Below are positions 46,068 to 58,861 of a DNA stretch of 64,000 nt, in pieces (position 1 is the first letter of the stretch; each line of letters begins with the position of its first letter). Below the pieces are notes generated by a model. That model saw only the letters and a program-made list of their open reading frames with translations. It made no database searches and was not told the DNA's origin. Origin of the DNA: Primula veris (Eukaryota; Streptophyta; Magnoliopsida; Ericales; Primulaceae); assembly GCA_963682055.1 (NCBI GenBank), contig OY821750.1, forward strand, positions 33,592,081 through 33,656,080, in the 5' to 3' direction. A program made the position numbers and the translations under genes.

Positions 46068-46612
46068 GGCAAAATCGTGTAATGTATGCGACAAACAAAC
46101 CAATAAACGAACATTCTCGGAAATTAGTATAAGCATGTATTACAAGGTATAAAACCACACAAGAAACGTATTCTCAAATGTCAACTAAACTGTGTTCAAT
46201 AGGCCATAAAACCAGGCAAGAAACACATAGTCTCAAAAGTCAATAAAAAAAGTTTACAATAGGCCATAAAACCATGAAATAATAGAAAAGTCTCGAAAGC
46301 CAATAAAAACATGTAATAGAGGTCACTAAACCATACAACAAATAGTTTCGATAGTCAATAAAAGCATGTACTATATGACATAAGATCACGCAAAAACTAA
46401 ACATACCCAAAAAGTCAATAAATGCGTGTAATATATGCCATAACACAACAAAAAAACAAGCAGTCGATAAAACCCTGTGTTGTAGGGCAAGAAAACACGC
46501 AAGAAACCGATCGTCTGAATACACAATAAAAACATGTTACATAAGTTATAAAACCGCGCATGAAACAGATTGTTTCTAAATCCAATAAAAATGTAGACTA
46601 AGTTCATTAATG
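46068..46612 (-). repeat. Degenerate ~57-bp tandem repeat array (right copy, inverted)
   Basis: About ten units of the same repeat as at 32290-32935, but on the opposite strand: TATAGGCCATAAAACCA-like, CAAGAAAC, then AAAGTCAATAAAAGCATG. The minus-strand frame 46240-46524 is open only because the repeat lacks stops, giving recurring HAFID/ITCFY words; I do not regard it as a gene. Confidence 0.8.
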
Positions 46613-47249
46613 TTCGGACTAATACACCTTTTTTTTTTCATTTTTTGAATACTTTTATATGGTTTTTAATCGATGGGGGTGTTTCATGTATCAAATACTA
46701 GTTGATCACAATCATTTGTTATGTGTTACTGGTTCAAATTTAAGTATGGTGGTTTTTTGAATAATATTTCATATCAATATATATTTTATTACTTTCTTCA
46801 TTTACACTTCGCTGTGCTCAATGAAAGTATGTATAACTTTTGACCGGTAGGATCGAAATCGTCAAAATAATTAATTTTCAAATTTTATTATACAGTTACC
46901 ACTTTAAAAAATAGATCAAGAATAATTTATCAATCAAAATCGGATATAGTTTTAGAAATCAAATGAAATGTAAAATTGGGCGGGGAAAGTGAAAAATTGG
47001 GTGAAATAGTAATTTTGAAGGAAATGGCAAATGTAACGCGTCTGTGTTCTTTATATATATCTCTCTCTAGATCTGACGATTTATTGACCAACCCGCAGCT
47101 ATACAAACATCGCTAATCGTGTCCCACATGGGTGTCATTTGCGTGTTCGACGCGTAATGCAATAAAAATATAAAAAATATATATAGTTATAATATAAATA
47201 ATTTATTAGTCTTATTTTTGAAATCATTCGTTTGACTTGGATTGGAGTA

Positions 47250-47288
<39 letters not shown>

Positions 47289-49684
47289 CAGAAATATCGT
47301 CATTATTTGGAGGCGGTGTATGGGTTCGAGACGAGGATCGTGAGCCGTTGGATTTGGGTGAAGAAGAAGATGGATCGAATGGTGGTATATATATATATAT
47401 ATATAGGACAGGGGTTTCCTATCCTAGTCAGATTCCTCCTCCCCCAATTGGATACATGTTAGCTTTTTATTTATTTATTTATTTTTATTATGGATCTGCT
47501 TATTTTATCTATGTTTCTTTCTGTATGTATTTTAATTGTTTAGTATTATTTACTGTATACATTATATAATAGTATATCTTACCAATAAAGCATTGATAAG
47601 CATCGATGAGGCAGTTTTTTTTATAATAAATTTAATAATTTTGTGTGAATATATGTTAGACTTTTATTCCATGATTACATGGATCAGAGAGTTTTTATCA
47701 TAGATCTGATTGAAATATATGAACTTGTTTTATGCATATCATTTATGTATATTGTAACTTTGTTATCTGTTTTCGGCTAGAGTTTGTGAGTCTATAGTCT
47801 CATGGAGATTGTTTTCCTGAAAATTAAATTTTAAATTCCTTTGCGCTGCCTTGCCTTGCCTTTGAATAAAATTGAAGATAAAAGTAGTTTTAAGCTATTT
47901 GGGACTGTATGTATATTATTTTTATCTTTCATTAATTTAACCAGTTAGATGTATCTATATAGATCAGGTTAAAATAAACTATTTGGCGTTTTAGGTATAA
48001 TTTATGTAATTTGGGTTGAATTTAATTTATATTAATTTGGAATACTGATATAATCGTAATTTATATGCTCTAGTTTGTTAGATTTTGGGATTTTGTGTTT
48101 GTAAAAAGGAGTTGGGTCTGTTAGGATCTAATGTGTATCTATGCAACTATTGATGTCACATGTCTAGTAAGCAGTAAGCACGAAGTAGTGTAGGATAAGT
48201 CGGGTTTAATTTTGTCTCGTCTAGGAACTTGTTGGTTGTAGAAATTCCACATCTATCCTAAAATATAATGATATGTTAGAACCTGTAAGACATAAATTAG
48301 ATCATATATATGTTAGTAGAAGAAATAGAACAAGGCCAGATGATATCAATAATCCAGAATTCTTTTAGCCAAAACTAACACAAGATGCAGCAAAGATACT
48401 GGAAAGTCGTAAGACAGGTGAAATGACCAAACTCATCTTGTAGACAGTTGAAATAGTAGTAAACTTTTTAGTGATTTTAAGAAAACGATACACGACTTTC
48501 CTCAGGCTCAAATAAGTCACTTTTTTGGCTAAAAGATGTAGCCACACAATCCTTTGGATTTTCACTAACATGATTTATTTAACATGCTTTTATCGAGTTT
48601 TTCTGAGTTGGAGGTGAAGAGAGGAGTTCGAGTTGTTGTGGAAAGCCTTTGGTTAAGTGTAGAACGTTTTTCTGGATAGAAATACATATATGTTTTAGTA
48701 AGTACCAAGGAAATTTACTCTGGTTCTGTTAATGTTTGTTGCGTAAGGATTTATTGTCTTTTTTTGTTCAGTATTTTATATGTAAATGTATGCGAAAGAA
48801 TTTTGTATACCGGCAGAAAATTTAATGTTTTGGAAAACTCTGTTTGTTGTGCATCTTATTGATGGATCTTGAGTGCGGTTTAATGCACGGTATTAGATTG
48901 TGCCCGTACGGTGGTATAGTTGGCCCGATAACTGTTTTTGGGAAGTCTGGTGCTGGGAATAATTGCGCCAAGGGGTTTTTATACATGGGGTGCTGATATG
49001 ACTGACTCGGTGTTTGACGTTGTTCGAAAGGAGGCCTGGATTTGTGACTGCCGATAGGGTATCTACGTATCTATATGTATATATCTATCTGATTATAGGT
49101 TAGATTTGTACCTGTTTGGATGGTTTTTTCCGACAAATCTGGATTAGTGGTTGAATATTGGTGATGGAAATGCTTCTCTCTGTTGAAATATGTTAATAAA
49201 GTTAAATATTAGAGTAAAAATGTCACTAATGTATGGTTCAGGTTGATTAAATACATGTTTGATTATTGTTTTCAGTTTGATCTTAATTTGTGTGAGGATA
49301 TTGTTGGTGAAAATGTTAATGCATTCTCTATTTTTGTATATGCATATCTATATGTTTCTATTAAGGTCAGGTATTGCCAGAATTGCATTAGGATGGTGTG
49401 TGCTCATAGCTCTTTGCTTTTATTTATTTGAAATGTGTTGTATATACACATGTTAATAATCTTAGGTTGTTAGCGTCTAGCAGAACAAGTCGTGGTTTAA
49501 CTATTGCTTATTTATAGTTAAAAGTTTTTCCAGGTCAGATTACCAAAGGTTATCCATTGCAAAACTGTCCAGTGTCAACCATATGGACTGCAGCTTATAC
49601 AATATAAATAGATGATTGGATTGTAAAAGTTGCCCTAATTACACCACTTATGTTGAAGTTTAACATTTTTAATCTACTTTTCAG
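46613..49684. other. Gene-poor region
   Basis: AT-rich sequence with an (AT)n run at 47257-47281. A short frame near 47396-47458 (GVSYPSQIPPPPIGYM) may be an exon remnant but I cannot identify it. Part (47659-47962) is duplicated near 60.3 kb. No intact gene seen. Confidence 0.45.
47659..47962 (+). repeat. Dispersed duplicated segment, copy 1
   Basis: Matches 60272-60562 in the same orientation with small indels. The best stretch (starting TATGAACTTGTTTTATGCAT, 47719) is identical over about 43 bases, and identity continues through CGGCTAGAGTTTG and AAATTCCTTTGC. Non-coding; possibly intron sequence of a duplicated gene. Confidence 0.75.
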
Positions 49685-49956
49685 GTTAAAAGGCTCGACT
49701 CAGCTCTTTGAGAAGAAACTAAGCAGTTGGTCGATTGAGTTAGTGATCCGGTTAGCAGGAAGATGGAGTGGGAAAATGAGAATGGGGATCAAATGGGTCT
49801 AAGAAGATCCTGGCGTTGATAAGTTTTGGGAGATGGGTGTTTGACAACTACGCAAGGAGGCTACACGTTTGGGACTTTCTACCAGTGGGTCTCAAAAGGA
49901 GCTTCTAGAAAGGCTTTGTTTTGCATCTCCTGATAGTTCAGGTGCTGCCACTGAAG
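49685..49956 (+). pseudogene. Decayed exon with SAP-like motif
   Basis: Coding-like remnant between a TTTTCAG acceptor and an AAG/GTATTG donor. Frames give KQLVD, VSRKMEWENENGDQMG and, after a frame change, EDPGVDKFWEMGV, stop, QLRKEATRLGLSTSGSQKEL and LERLCFASPDSSG. The last part resembles a SAP DNA-binding helix-extension-helix motif. At least three stops and one frameshift make it non-functional. Parent gene not identified. Confidence 0.5.
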
Positions 49957-52916
49957 GTATTGATTAGATTATATTTTCTAGAGTGTTGCCAGAATTTGAA
50001 ATTGGATCCTTTTTGTGCTTACTAGTTGAAATAACCCCAAGGACAAACATTTAAGAGATTCACAATCATTTTAAACGGTTATTAATTGCAAACATGCAAA
50101 TTATGTTTTTTTATATGGAGCCATTCACTTTTCAGTAAGTAATATAATTAATTGCATATCAAAACTCATGTCTATGTATCACTGAATGCTAAAAGTTTGT
50201 ACTCACGTTTGTGGACAGAGAATCTAACTTTGTATACATAACTTTACGTGGACAGAGAATCTAACTTTGTATACATAACTTTACAATTCCTGAAATGAAA
50301 AAAACCTATAATAACCGAACCATTGCATCACTTCGTATACTGATTGTTTTGTTTGCAGCTTTGGTTTCCATGTTAGTACACTGCAATTGACCATCATATT
50401 TTGTTTTCACGTAGAATACAAATTATTAGGAGAAAACTCGCATACATGCAGATCATATACTTTTGAAATGAAAGGGGGAGTTTGTACTTGCAATAAAATT
50501 TGCTAAAGTATACAGTGAGTTATTATAATGTGTATGTGTTTATGGCTAGGGTGCACGCAATAGCCGGGGGATGATAACAGGGTTACTTGCGTAATTTATG
50601 AATGGTGGTTTATTTGTATTGCTTCGTAAATATTTAATTCTCAAAGATGTTTGTGCAAATTTATGTTTACCTTAAAACACAGAAATCCATTTTTCCCACT
50701 TGTATCTTTTTCTAATTTTTTTTGTTTATATTTTGTTCATACATATCTTTTAAAACAACTCAGAAGACAGCTTTTCTACCAGCTTTTAAGTTGTTTTCAC
50801 ATAGCATTAAAAACACGTTAAAGACAGCTCGAATGCTTTGTCTGTCCATGACATTCAGTTTGAACCAAATAGCTCTAGTTTTAGCAAAGGACAACCAAAT
50901 ATGCCTTTTGTAAATTATGAAGCTTTCCTCTCACTGAACTTCGGTAGTAGCTTAGCTTCTGTTGTAATGTTTTTGTAGAAGGCTGTAACTTTTGTGGTTT
51001 TAGCGATATGTACTCTTTTAGATATGTTTTTGTATGTATTGTTACTTGACTTTTATTTATAGACACCCTAGAGGCTTTTTTTAACTGTTTCGATCAATGA
51101 CTTTTTAAAACTGATTTTCAGAAAAGAATAAAATCATGCATACTCATCAACTTGTTCCAAACTATTTGACAGGTTGGTTTGGATTATTGGAATTCTCTTG
51201 TTCTCTTAACAGTAGCCACAATATGAATAATCCGGCTGCAACAACAAACATGATCAGACTGCAGGTACTTTGTTTCTAACAGTCTTCTGTTTTTTTAAAA
51301 TTAATATATAGCATGGCTCTTTTTTTTTTTGGATTGGGCTACTTTTAGTATTCTGTACCTTTAGACCTAAGTATTGGTGGAAGTGTCTTTTTTTTTTGTT
51401 CTTTTTACAAATTTGGACTTATTGTGTGATATCATAGGGTCACGTGGGACAAGAACCGAGTCTAATCTAAGGGCTGTGATTATGTACTTTCTAATATAGA
51501 TTTTGAATTGCATTATTAATCTCACCAAGGGTAGATTCTACTTATACCATGTACCTATACCATGTACCTGTATATATAGGGAAATTATATTTCTTACACT
51601 GAGCTATTAGTACATCATACTACTATAGTTCATAGTTCACTCACCAATCTACAAACTACACCAGTCTTTGAAAATCCACATGATTAGATCTTTCTTTGAT
51701 TTGAATGAATTGCTCGGCTTAAATAATAAATAAACTAGCTTATAATCAAATCCACATCTGGGAAACATGCTTAATAGCCTAGATTTTTTTTTGAAAATAG
51801 CCTAGATTATTAGCTACTTTTGGCCAAATAACCTACAGGTTTTTGGTTTGAATTTCTAGCATTTCTGAAAAAGAGTAATTTTTTTTTGAAATGATTTTTA
51901 AAAAAACGAAGTTATATTTTTTGCAACCAAATTATTCACTTTCAGCCGCCTTTTCTCGAAGTCGTATATCATTTGTCCCTTTGTAATTGATTGATGCTAT
52001 GTTTATATGTGAACTGGTGGTGCTTATAGTCATATCTTTTAAGGTCGAAAGAAATACAAAAATCAATACTAAACCATAGTTGATTGCCGATAATAATTAA
52101 ACTGCTGGCTGTTTAACCCACCAAGCCTTAGTAGTAATAAGTGGCAATAAATCATTTTAGAGAGTGAGACAAAAATGCCTAAATCGCTTATGGGTGATCG
52201 GAAATTACATTCTCTCCCTTTCTCTAAAAACATACTCCTAATATATATATATAGAGAGAGAAAGAGAGAGACATTGATTCATGCAGAAGATCTACCCAAC
52301 CAAATTCAAATAATAAGGTCTGACTCATAATATTTTTTAATGTTTTAGTTAAATAATACTCTATTATTATTATATGTACAAATATCAATTACTATATGTT
52401 TTTTGTAATTATGGGAGATTTGTTCATTCTAGTCAAATGGAGAGAGGGTGATGTCCCGATCTCTGACAAAGAGTGAAATCCCCCCTCCCCCGATATTACA
52501 TGTTTTCCTATCTTTATTAACTGCAACTTAACAAAGCCTTCATATTCTTCCTATCAAGATTCTGCTCGTAAAGCGAGATATTCTTATATTCTGGCACCTA
52601 CTTTTCAAGTTTATTGTTGCTTTCCGCTCTTGGCTGTTTAAGTTCGTGTTATTTTAAAAATGACAAGACATGCACAACAGTTTATTGGACTTTTCTTATA
52701 TTCCATGAGAAGGTATGTTCTACTTGTGTCGTCGATTTTTTTTATTTTTGCTTTTTAGGCTCAATTTGATTCATAGTAAAATATTTTCTGAAAAGTAGGT
52801 TATATGAGGTGTTTTCAGGGGGAAAAAGTTCATTTGGATTTTTATTTACATTTTCTTTTAACGAATTTTAGTAATTGCGTATAAGGTTTGTTGGTTGCAA
52901 CGTTTAAACTCAATAA
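49957..52916. other. Gene-poor region
   Basis: No intact gene. An exon-like stretch ends at a CAG/GTACTT donor near 51264 (frame NSSHNMNNPAATTNMIRLQ) but is unidentified. It also has a 37-bp tandem duplication (next entry) and a short (TA)n(GA)n tract near 52242-52271. Confidence 0.45.
50211..50284 (+). repeat. 37-bp tandem duplication
   Basis: Two adjacent identical copies of a 37-base unit beginning GTGGACAGAGAATCTAACTT (50211-50247 and 50248-50284). Confidence 0.9.
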
Positions 52917-54204
52917 GGCTCTGTTTGTTTTGTTGTAAAATGGGGGTAAACAAACATTTACGGGTAAAATAAATTTTCCGGGTGATTGGTTTAACGTAAA
53001 ACATTTTTTTTGGGAAAACTTTTCCCACATATCCAGTAAAATTGGGGGAAACGATTACCCCGCAAATAAAGTTGTAAACGATTTACGGAGCCTCTCTCTA
53101 TATTCTTTATAATACTAGTATTATAACTATTATTAATTATAGGTCTATTCTTTCAAAATTATTTAATAATTAGTCCAATTATATCTACTAACCAATAAAA
53201 AAAAGGAAAAAACACGAAAAATTATAAAAAATAACAAAAATGGAAAAAAAAAAAATTTCGAAAAATCTAAAAAACCCAAGAAAATTTGAAAAAGCTAAAA
53301 TCTAATTAACCAATAAAAATATAAATAAATAGGAAAAAATATAAAAAAAATAACAAAAAAATGGAAAAAATAAAACAAAAAATTCCGAAAAATCTAAAAA
53401 ACCCAAGAAAATTTGAAAAAGCTAAAATCTAATTAACCAATAAAAATATAAATAAATAGGAAAAAATCTAAAAAATAACAAAAAAATGGAAAAAAATAAA
53501 ACAAAAAATTCCGAAAAATCTAAAAAACCCAAGAAAATTTGAAAAAGCTAAAATCTAATTTACCAATAAAAATATAAATAAATAGGAAAAAATCTAAAAA
53601 ATAACAAAAAAATGGAAAAAATAAAACAAAAAATTCCGAAAAATCTAAAAAACCCAATAAAATTTGAAAAAGCTAAAAAAAGTCAATAATATCTTCTATA
53701 CTTATAATTTTATGAGTTTATATGTTGAAAAATTATAAGTTCTTGTAAGTGACGTATATGAAATAAAATATGTGTTTAAGTTAAGTTTTCTATACATGTT
53801 GACGAAGTTCCTTTCAGAAAATTAGACGAACTTTTAGCTTTTTTCCCGTCAAAATAATTGTGATTTTAATCACTAATGTTTTTAAACTTTCACGAACTTA
53901 TTCATTTTTGTGACTTTTAGTTAATTTTTGTGACTTTTAGTTAAGTTTTGTGACTTTTAGTTAATTTTTGATATTTTTCATCTTAAAATATTTTGTTTAG
54001 TATAAACAATGTTTATTTATTTATGTATCGAATTTGTCTAATTTAAATAACTAATAGATTTTTGAATTTCAATAGAATTCACATGGGAAACCTTTGACGC
54101 ACCAAACACCCGTAAATAAAATGCAAACAAAAGTTTGCACCGTAAAACTTTACCCGAAAAATATTTTCCCTCCGTAAATATTTTACTACGAAACAAACAG
54201 AGCC
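52917..54204. mobile_element. Tourist/PIF-Harbinger-type non-autonomous element
   Basis: TIRs GGCTCTGTTTGTTT at 52917 and its reverse complement ending at 54204, with further similarity (GTAAAAT) inwards, flanked by the 3-bp duplication TAA (52914-52916 and 54205-54207). TIR sequence and TAA duplication are typical of Tourist/PIF-Harbinger. The 1288-bp interior has no transposase; it contains a 126-bp tandem array and repeats of TTTTTGTGACTTTTAGTTAA near 53914-53966. Confidence 0.85.
53175..53690. repeat. 126-bp tandem repeat, about four copies
   Basis: A very A-rich unit containing CCCAAGAAAATTTGAAAAAG and CCAATAAAAATATAAATAAA. The CCCAA anchor recurs at 53275, 53402, 53528 and 53653, a period of 125-127. 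The whole array lies inside the Tourist-type element. Confidence 0.9.
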
Positions 54205-54806
54205 TAAGTTGCACTGCATTGAGATGACTGGCTTAAAAGATGAGTTTTTTAACATCTACCTTAAAAAGCTAGAGAATAAACTGGCTTATTTGGTAAAATC
54301 TGCACTGAAACAATCCCCAATTTTTAGCCTGTATTTTATTAAATAAAATTTGGCATGTGTTAGATTTGTCTAAAAACTCAAAGTTGATTTCAAATCTTCG
54401 CTAGGACAAAGTCTCAAATCTATAATTTCTCACCTTTTTCTTGGACAGATGATACCCCTTTTGAGAACAAGTTGTTTTTCTCCTTTTTCAACAATTTGCG
54501 TAATTTAGCATTTGAGAAGAACAAACTAAGGAGGAATAATTTATGAAATCACTCACACGAACACAATATTTTTTGGGACAATTTTCGTTGATTAATCGAT
54601 AACAAAAGAGTACAAGTTGAGAAATAAAGGCAAAAACTTTAATCTAGGTTCAAAAGAAAAATACATAAATTTAAAGGAATAAAATGAACACTCAAATCTC
54701 ACATAAAACCCTAATGGGCTATAACAGTGATATTCATACTACTATAGTTGTACTAAAAATTCTGAGGACATAAAAGAGAATTAATCGGGTATGGTGCGCA
54801 CACCAC

Positions 54807-55256
54807 TTAATAGCCCACTGTGGATGCCTTGTCCAATAGGGAAGTGTCAGTGCTTAAGTTGTAATCTGATGTGGTCAGTTTCACACTCAATCCCTGAGCT
54901 TCAGCGTTTTCTTTAATCTCCTCAATTGATAGCGATCCATCGTCCACATATACTTTTTCACCCGCGAAAAGTTCCATCTGACGGCCTACGTTAATTCTCC
55001 CATTTGAACTGGATTTAATCCCTTCATAAAAGATCAAACATAGCCCGAGCCCTAAAAATTTCACTTTTCTCATCTCTTTCTCTCTCTTGATTTCTTCATC
55101 AATTGACCATTTTCCTGTATAATTCTCTTCTCCAAAGATCTCGACTTGAGCCCCAGATTCTTCAATTGTAGTTCCGTTGGACTTTCTCCCTCGCCTTGCG
55201 TAAGTAATTAATTCCCTTTTTTTGGGTTTTCTTTTCTTTATTTCTTTTTCAAGCTC
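54807..55256 (-). CDS. Hypothetical protein, possible terminal exon
   Basis: Open frame of about 149 residues on the minus strand, preceded by CACCAG, a possible splice acceptor; the first Met is at 55073, giving an 88-residue alternative. The N-terminal part is basic (KKRKPKKRELITYARRGRK), the middle acidic, and the C-terminus reads SIEEIKENAEAQGLSVKL and ends ASTVGY. There is one short hydrophobic stretch (FLGLGLCLIFYEGI). Codon use looks more gene-like than its surroundings. I do not recognise the family, and no upstream exon is evident. Confidence 0.35.
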   Translation of the reverse strand, partial: ELEKEIKKRKPKKRELITYARRGRKSNGTTIEESGAQVEIFGEENYTGKWSIDEEIKREKEMRKVKFLGLGLCLIFYEGIKSSSNGRINVGRQMELFAGEKVYVDDGSLSIEEIKENAEAQGLSVKLTTSDYNLSTDTSLLDKASTVGY

Positions 55257-57640
55257 CTGGTGATCTTATTTCCTTCATTAATTTGTGGTGCATTAGGTTC
55301 TTTGAAAAGGGTTTCGTCACAGCATTCAAATGGATGTATATGAATCCCCACAGGTTAGTTTGGAAACACTTCCCCGTTCCCGACCCAAACTTGTGAAATA
55401 TCTTACTGTCACCCTCACAATGCTGGTTTCGGAAAAAAAAGGGCTTCTCTTTGAATTCTTTTTCCTGACTGTTTGACGCATGTTATGTAGTTGTATCATT
55501 TACTTTTTTAGTTGGACAACCAAATGCAGTCCAAATATTAGGATAACACTAAGTTGTAACCAAATGTTATCGAGATTTTGAGCAAAACAACAAAGCATTT
55601 GATGTGGCCAAACAAGAGTAGCTCTTCTTGTGCGCAATAAAATACAAAACTCAGCTTAAAAGAAATAACCAAGGCCTGAATAAAGTAGAAGTTGCAACTG
55701 GATGAGGCCTGAATAAGCTTAAAGAATGAGGTCTGAATTAGCTTTATTCAAAAAAATTTATCCTCTCTAGGTCGTCTCTCTTAGTCTCTTAGGAATTTAT
55801 CATAGGGTTATACAATTTCATGTGTTGTTTTATTAAATATATACTGAAATATAGTAAATCAATTTGATAGAACTATGTTTTTATCTCGTTTTTATACAAT
55901 TTCTATGTTATACAAATCAAAGGTATAACATTATGCTATCAAATTTTTATTTACTCTACAATAAACCATTGAGTTACGATATGATATACATCAAATTGCT
56001 ACCATAACCATATTTTCATGGTTGAAAAATTATAACATCCCACGTTTTATAACTAATATTTATTAATTGATAGCATTATAGAAGAGACGTGTTTAATCTG
56101 ACGTGTTATTTATTTTCACCTTTCAAAAAATAATTTGTAAGTCTACCCTTTTCTATTGAATTCAGTAAGTCAAATATTATGAGGCTCAAATGTAATTTGA
56201 AACTCATAAATTATTTTGGTATTTTCCCAACTAAACCATTAAAACTGATTTTTCAAGTAATTTGCATTGGTCTAACTTTGTAATATATTTAAAACATCTT
56301 ATTTGTTTTTCCATGAAATAGTGTTAAATTATGAAGATGTATGGTAAACAATATGACAATTCTCAAATAAAGTAACTAAATTAAAAATAAAACAAAAACT
56401 AAAAGAATATAGCCCAAAACTGGGTAACAGGTATAGAAGGAAACCGTTGATGGATTCTTTAGCTAAATGATCTGATCTATAAAAGATTTATTAAAAATAA
56501 AAGCAATTGTTAGCAAACCAAAGCATGTATGACTTTTTGGATGAAAAGTGCGGGTGTAAATTCTACCAATTCTGAGTATATAATATTAGTGGTTGATAAA
56601 AACAAAGTAATATTAGTAATAAAATTGATTTTGCGGGGCGTGCCTCTTCCTACTCTGGGATATAAATTCACATATGTCATTGTTGCTACCCTTATACATG
56701 TACACACGGATGTACTATATTTTAGATTTTAAAATAACACAAACTAGTGTAACACTAATCATAAGCTCGAGAAAAGTTTAGTTGTTGCATCCTACTTAAT
56801 ACCTTAATAGTTTCTAGCAAATACCCAAACATGACAATTAAAACAACAAATCACCAACCGAAAGATAGATTCACTTATATCTAGTCCAGTTCCGGGAATT
56901 CACTACTTTTAAGTAAGCTGAAGTTGGCCTGACCAGTAAAACCCTCCATAGAACCTCCAATATTTTGTCAGAGGGGGCAAATTCAAACTGTGTAGACGAA
57001 TAATTTACAAACCCTCAAAAAAAAGTTTGTTTAGGAGCAAGAAAGTAACATCCGTTGAAACTCATTATTTCGTTTTTCTTTTTAAAATTATTACCATCTT
57101 AAATTTTACTAAGGCGACAAACTGAGCAATGATAAGGACAATAACTTGCTCTAAATGAGTAGAAAATAAAGTTAGAAACTATAGATTTAGATAGGGATTT
57201 TTTTTAACCATGTAAGACTTTATAAATTGTTAGATACAAAAATATGAAACATGAAACTCGTTAACTAAATCAGATCACTTATACACACTGTCCATTTTTA
57301 ATTGATAGGTTTGAGAATTGGTCTATGAAGTTAAATGCAATAATTCTTCACAATCAATGCTTAATTCACCAATTTTTAGAACAATTGGATTATTAGTAGG
57401 GGCGAAGCCATAATGGACTTACAAGCGTGCCGAAATTTACCCAAAATACTAAAATAGGTGAAATAAAAAAAATAAAAATGCCAACTTATATTTTTAACAT
57501 ATTTTATTTAAGTACATGGTTAACTATATAAGGACTAAATTGTAATTCCTATTTTTTTTTATACTGTAGTTAGATATAGATATAAGTAATTAAAATCTAA
57601 TTTTCTTTCTCTCTGCTCGTCAGATCTAAACCAGACTCTC
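55257..57640. other. AT-rich region without recognisable genes
   Basis: No coding region, repeat array or element ends recognised on either strand. The short frames at 56510-56732 overlap on both strands and show no family resemblance. Confidence 0.45.
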
Positions 57641-57669
57641 TCTCCCTCTCCCTCAAACCACCACTCAAG

Positions 57670-58146
57670 ATGGAAATCTCGCCGGAAAACCGCTCTGATG
57701 CACCGTCGCCGACGATCTTTACATCACCACCACCGGCGCACAGTCTCTCCACGGTGGAGCTGTCACCTCAATTCTCCTCCGGAAACGACGATTGTAGCAG
57801 GGGATCGTCGTCTCCGGCGGTGCCACCTCATCGTCGAGATCGAACCAGTCTTCAGGACTCCGTCGCCTCGGCATCGATGACATGGAGAAATTGACCTATC
57901 TTTGAAGGGATGACGTTATCACCCCTATTGTTCCTCCGGCTAGTGGAACGACAAGGATTTCAGCAGGGGTTCGTTGTCTCGGCGACTTCTACGGAGGCAC
58001 CACCTCATCATCAAGATCGAACTAGTCCTCATACTCCAATCGGAGAAGGAACAGTTAGGGTTTCGATCAGACCGCCGGAGAAGACGATGACCAGACCCCC
58101 TCCTCAGGACTCCGTCGCCATCAATCTCGGCGTCGATGACGTGTAG
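57670..58146 (+). CDS. GC-rich duplicated 5'-exon-like ORFs (doubtful gene)
   Basis: After a CT-rich leader, ATG 57670 opens a 74-residue Ser/Pro-rich frame (MEISPENRSDAPSP) ending at 57894. A second frame (57910-58146, ending VAINLGVDDV) repeats much of the DNA: TCAGGACTCCGTCGCC and AGAAATTGACCTATCTTTGA occur in both, about 245 bases apart, as do AGCAGGGG...TCG and CACCTCATCRTC. This suggests a diverged tandem duplication of about 245 bases. The high GC stands out from the flanks. It could be the 5' exon of an unrecognised gene; no domain seen. Confidence 0.3.
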
Positions 58147-58612
58147 AAATTGACCTATCTTTGATGGTATGTGTCTATCTATATATGTAAATATATACAT
58201 ATGTATGTATGTAGAAAACCTCTTTTGTTATACTACTGTTTATAGTGGATTATTTGATTTTACACACTTTTCATCAGTCGTGGTCGGGTTTGTTAGCTGT
58301 TAAAGTTGCACTTTTAGTATGGTATGTAATTGGAGGTTTTTTGGGTTTCGATGAGTTTGGTTGAGTTTGGATTGACTTCTTAGAAACCCGAAGAAAAGTC
58401 ACTAAAAGTCTCTTATATCACTACCCATTATATCACATTTCACTAATTCATTCATATATATAGATAGATAGATAGATAGATAGATATGGATGGATATTCA
58501 GGATCTCAACACTCCTTTTCCGTCTTTTCTTCTTTTCATTCATTCATTTTTTTATTGCCTCTTTCATTTATATTCTTGCACTTTATACATACCACTGTTA
58601 ATTAGTACTCCG

Positions 58613-58657
<45 letters not shown>

Positions 58658-58861
58658 ATAAATTAGGCTTAACTTTACTGCCATATCTTGTTTCCCATAC
58701 ACTTAACAATTATTCTCACTTGTCTGTTGTAATTCTATTTTATTTAACCAACACTGCTTTTTTGGATACATTTTTGTTCATTCTCATTCACCATTTTAGC
58801 TGCGGTTGCCATGTATTTGGAATAATTAGTTATATCTACTTTGTGTTTTTCATTCAAAGAA

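Noticed and set aside
46240..46607. Overlapping minus-strand frames with recurring HAFID-like words
   Set aside because: They arise from the 57-bp tandem repeat, which happens to lack stop codons.
47348..47569. 73-residue frame with an Ile-Tyr run
   Set aside because: Partly an AT microsatellite; the PSQIPPPPIGYM part might be an exon relic but cannot be tied to a family.
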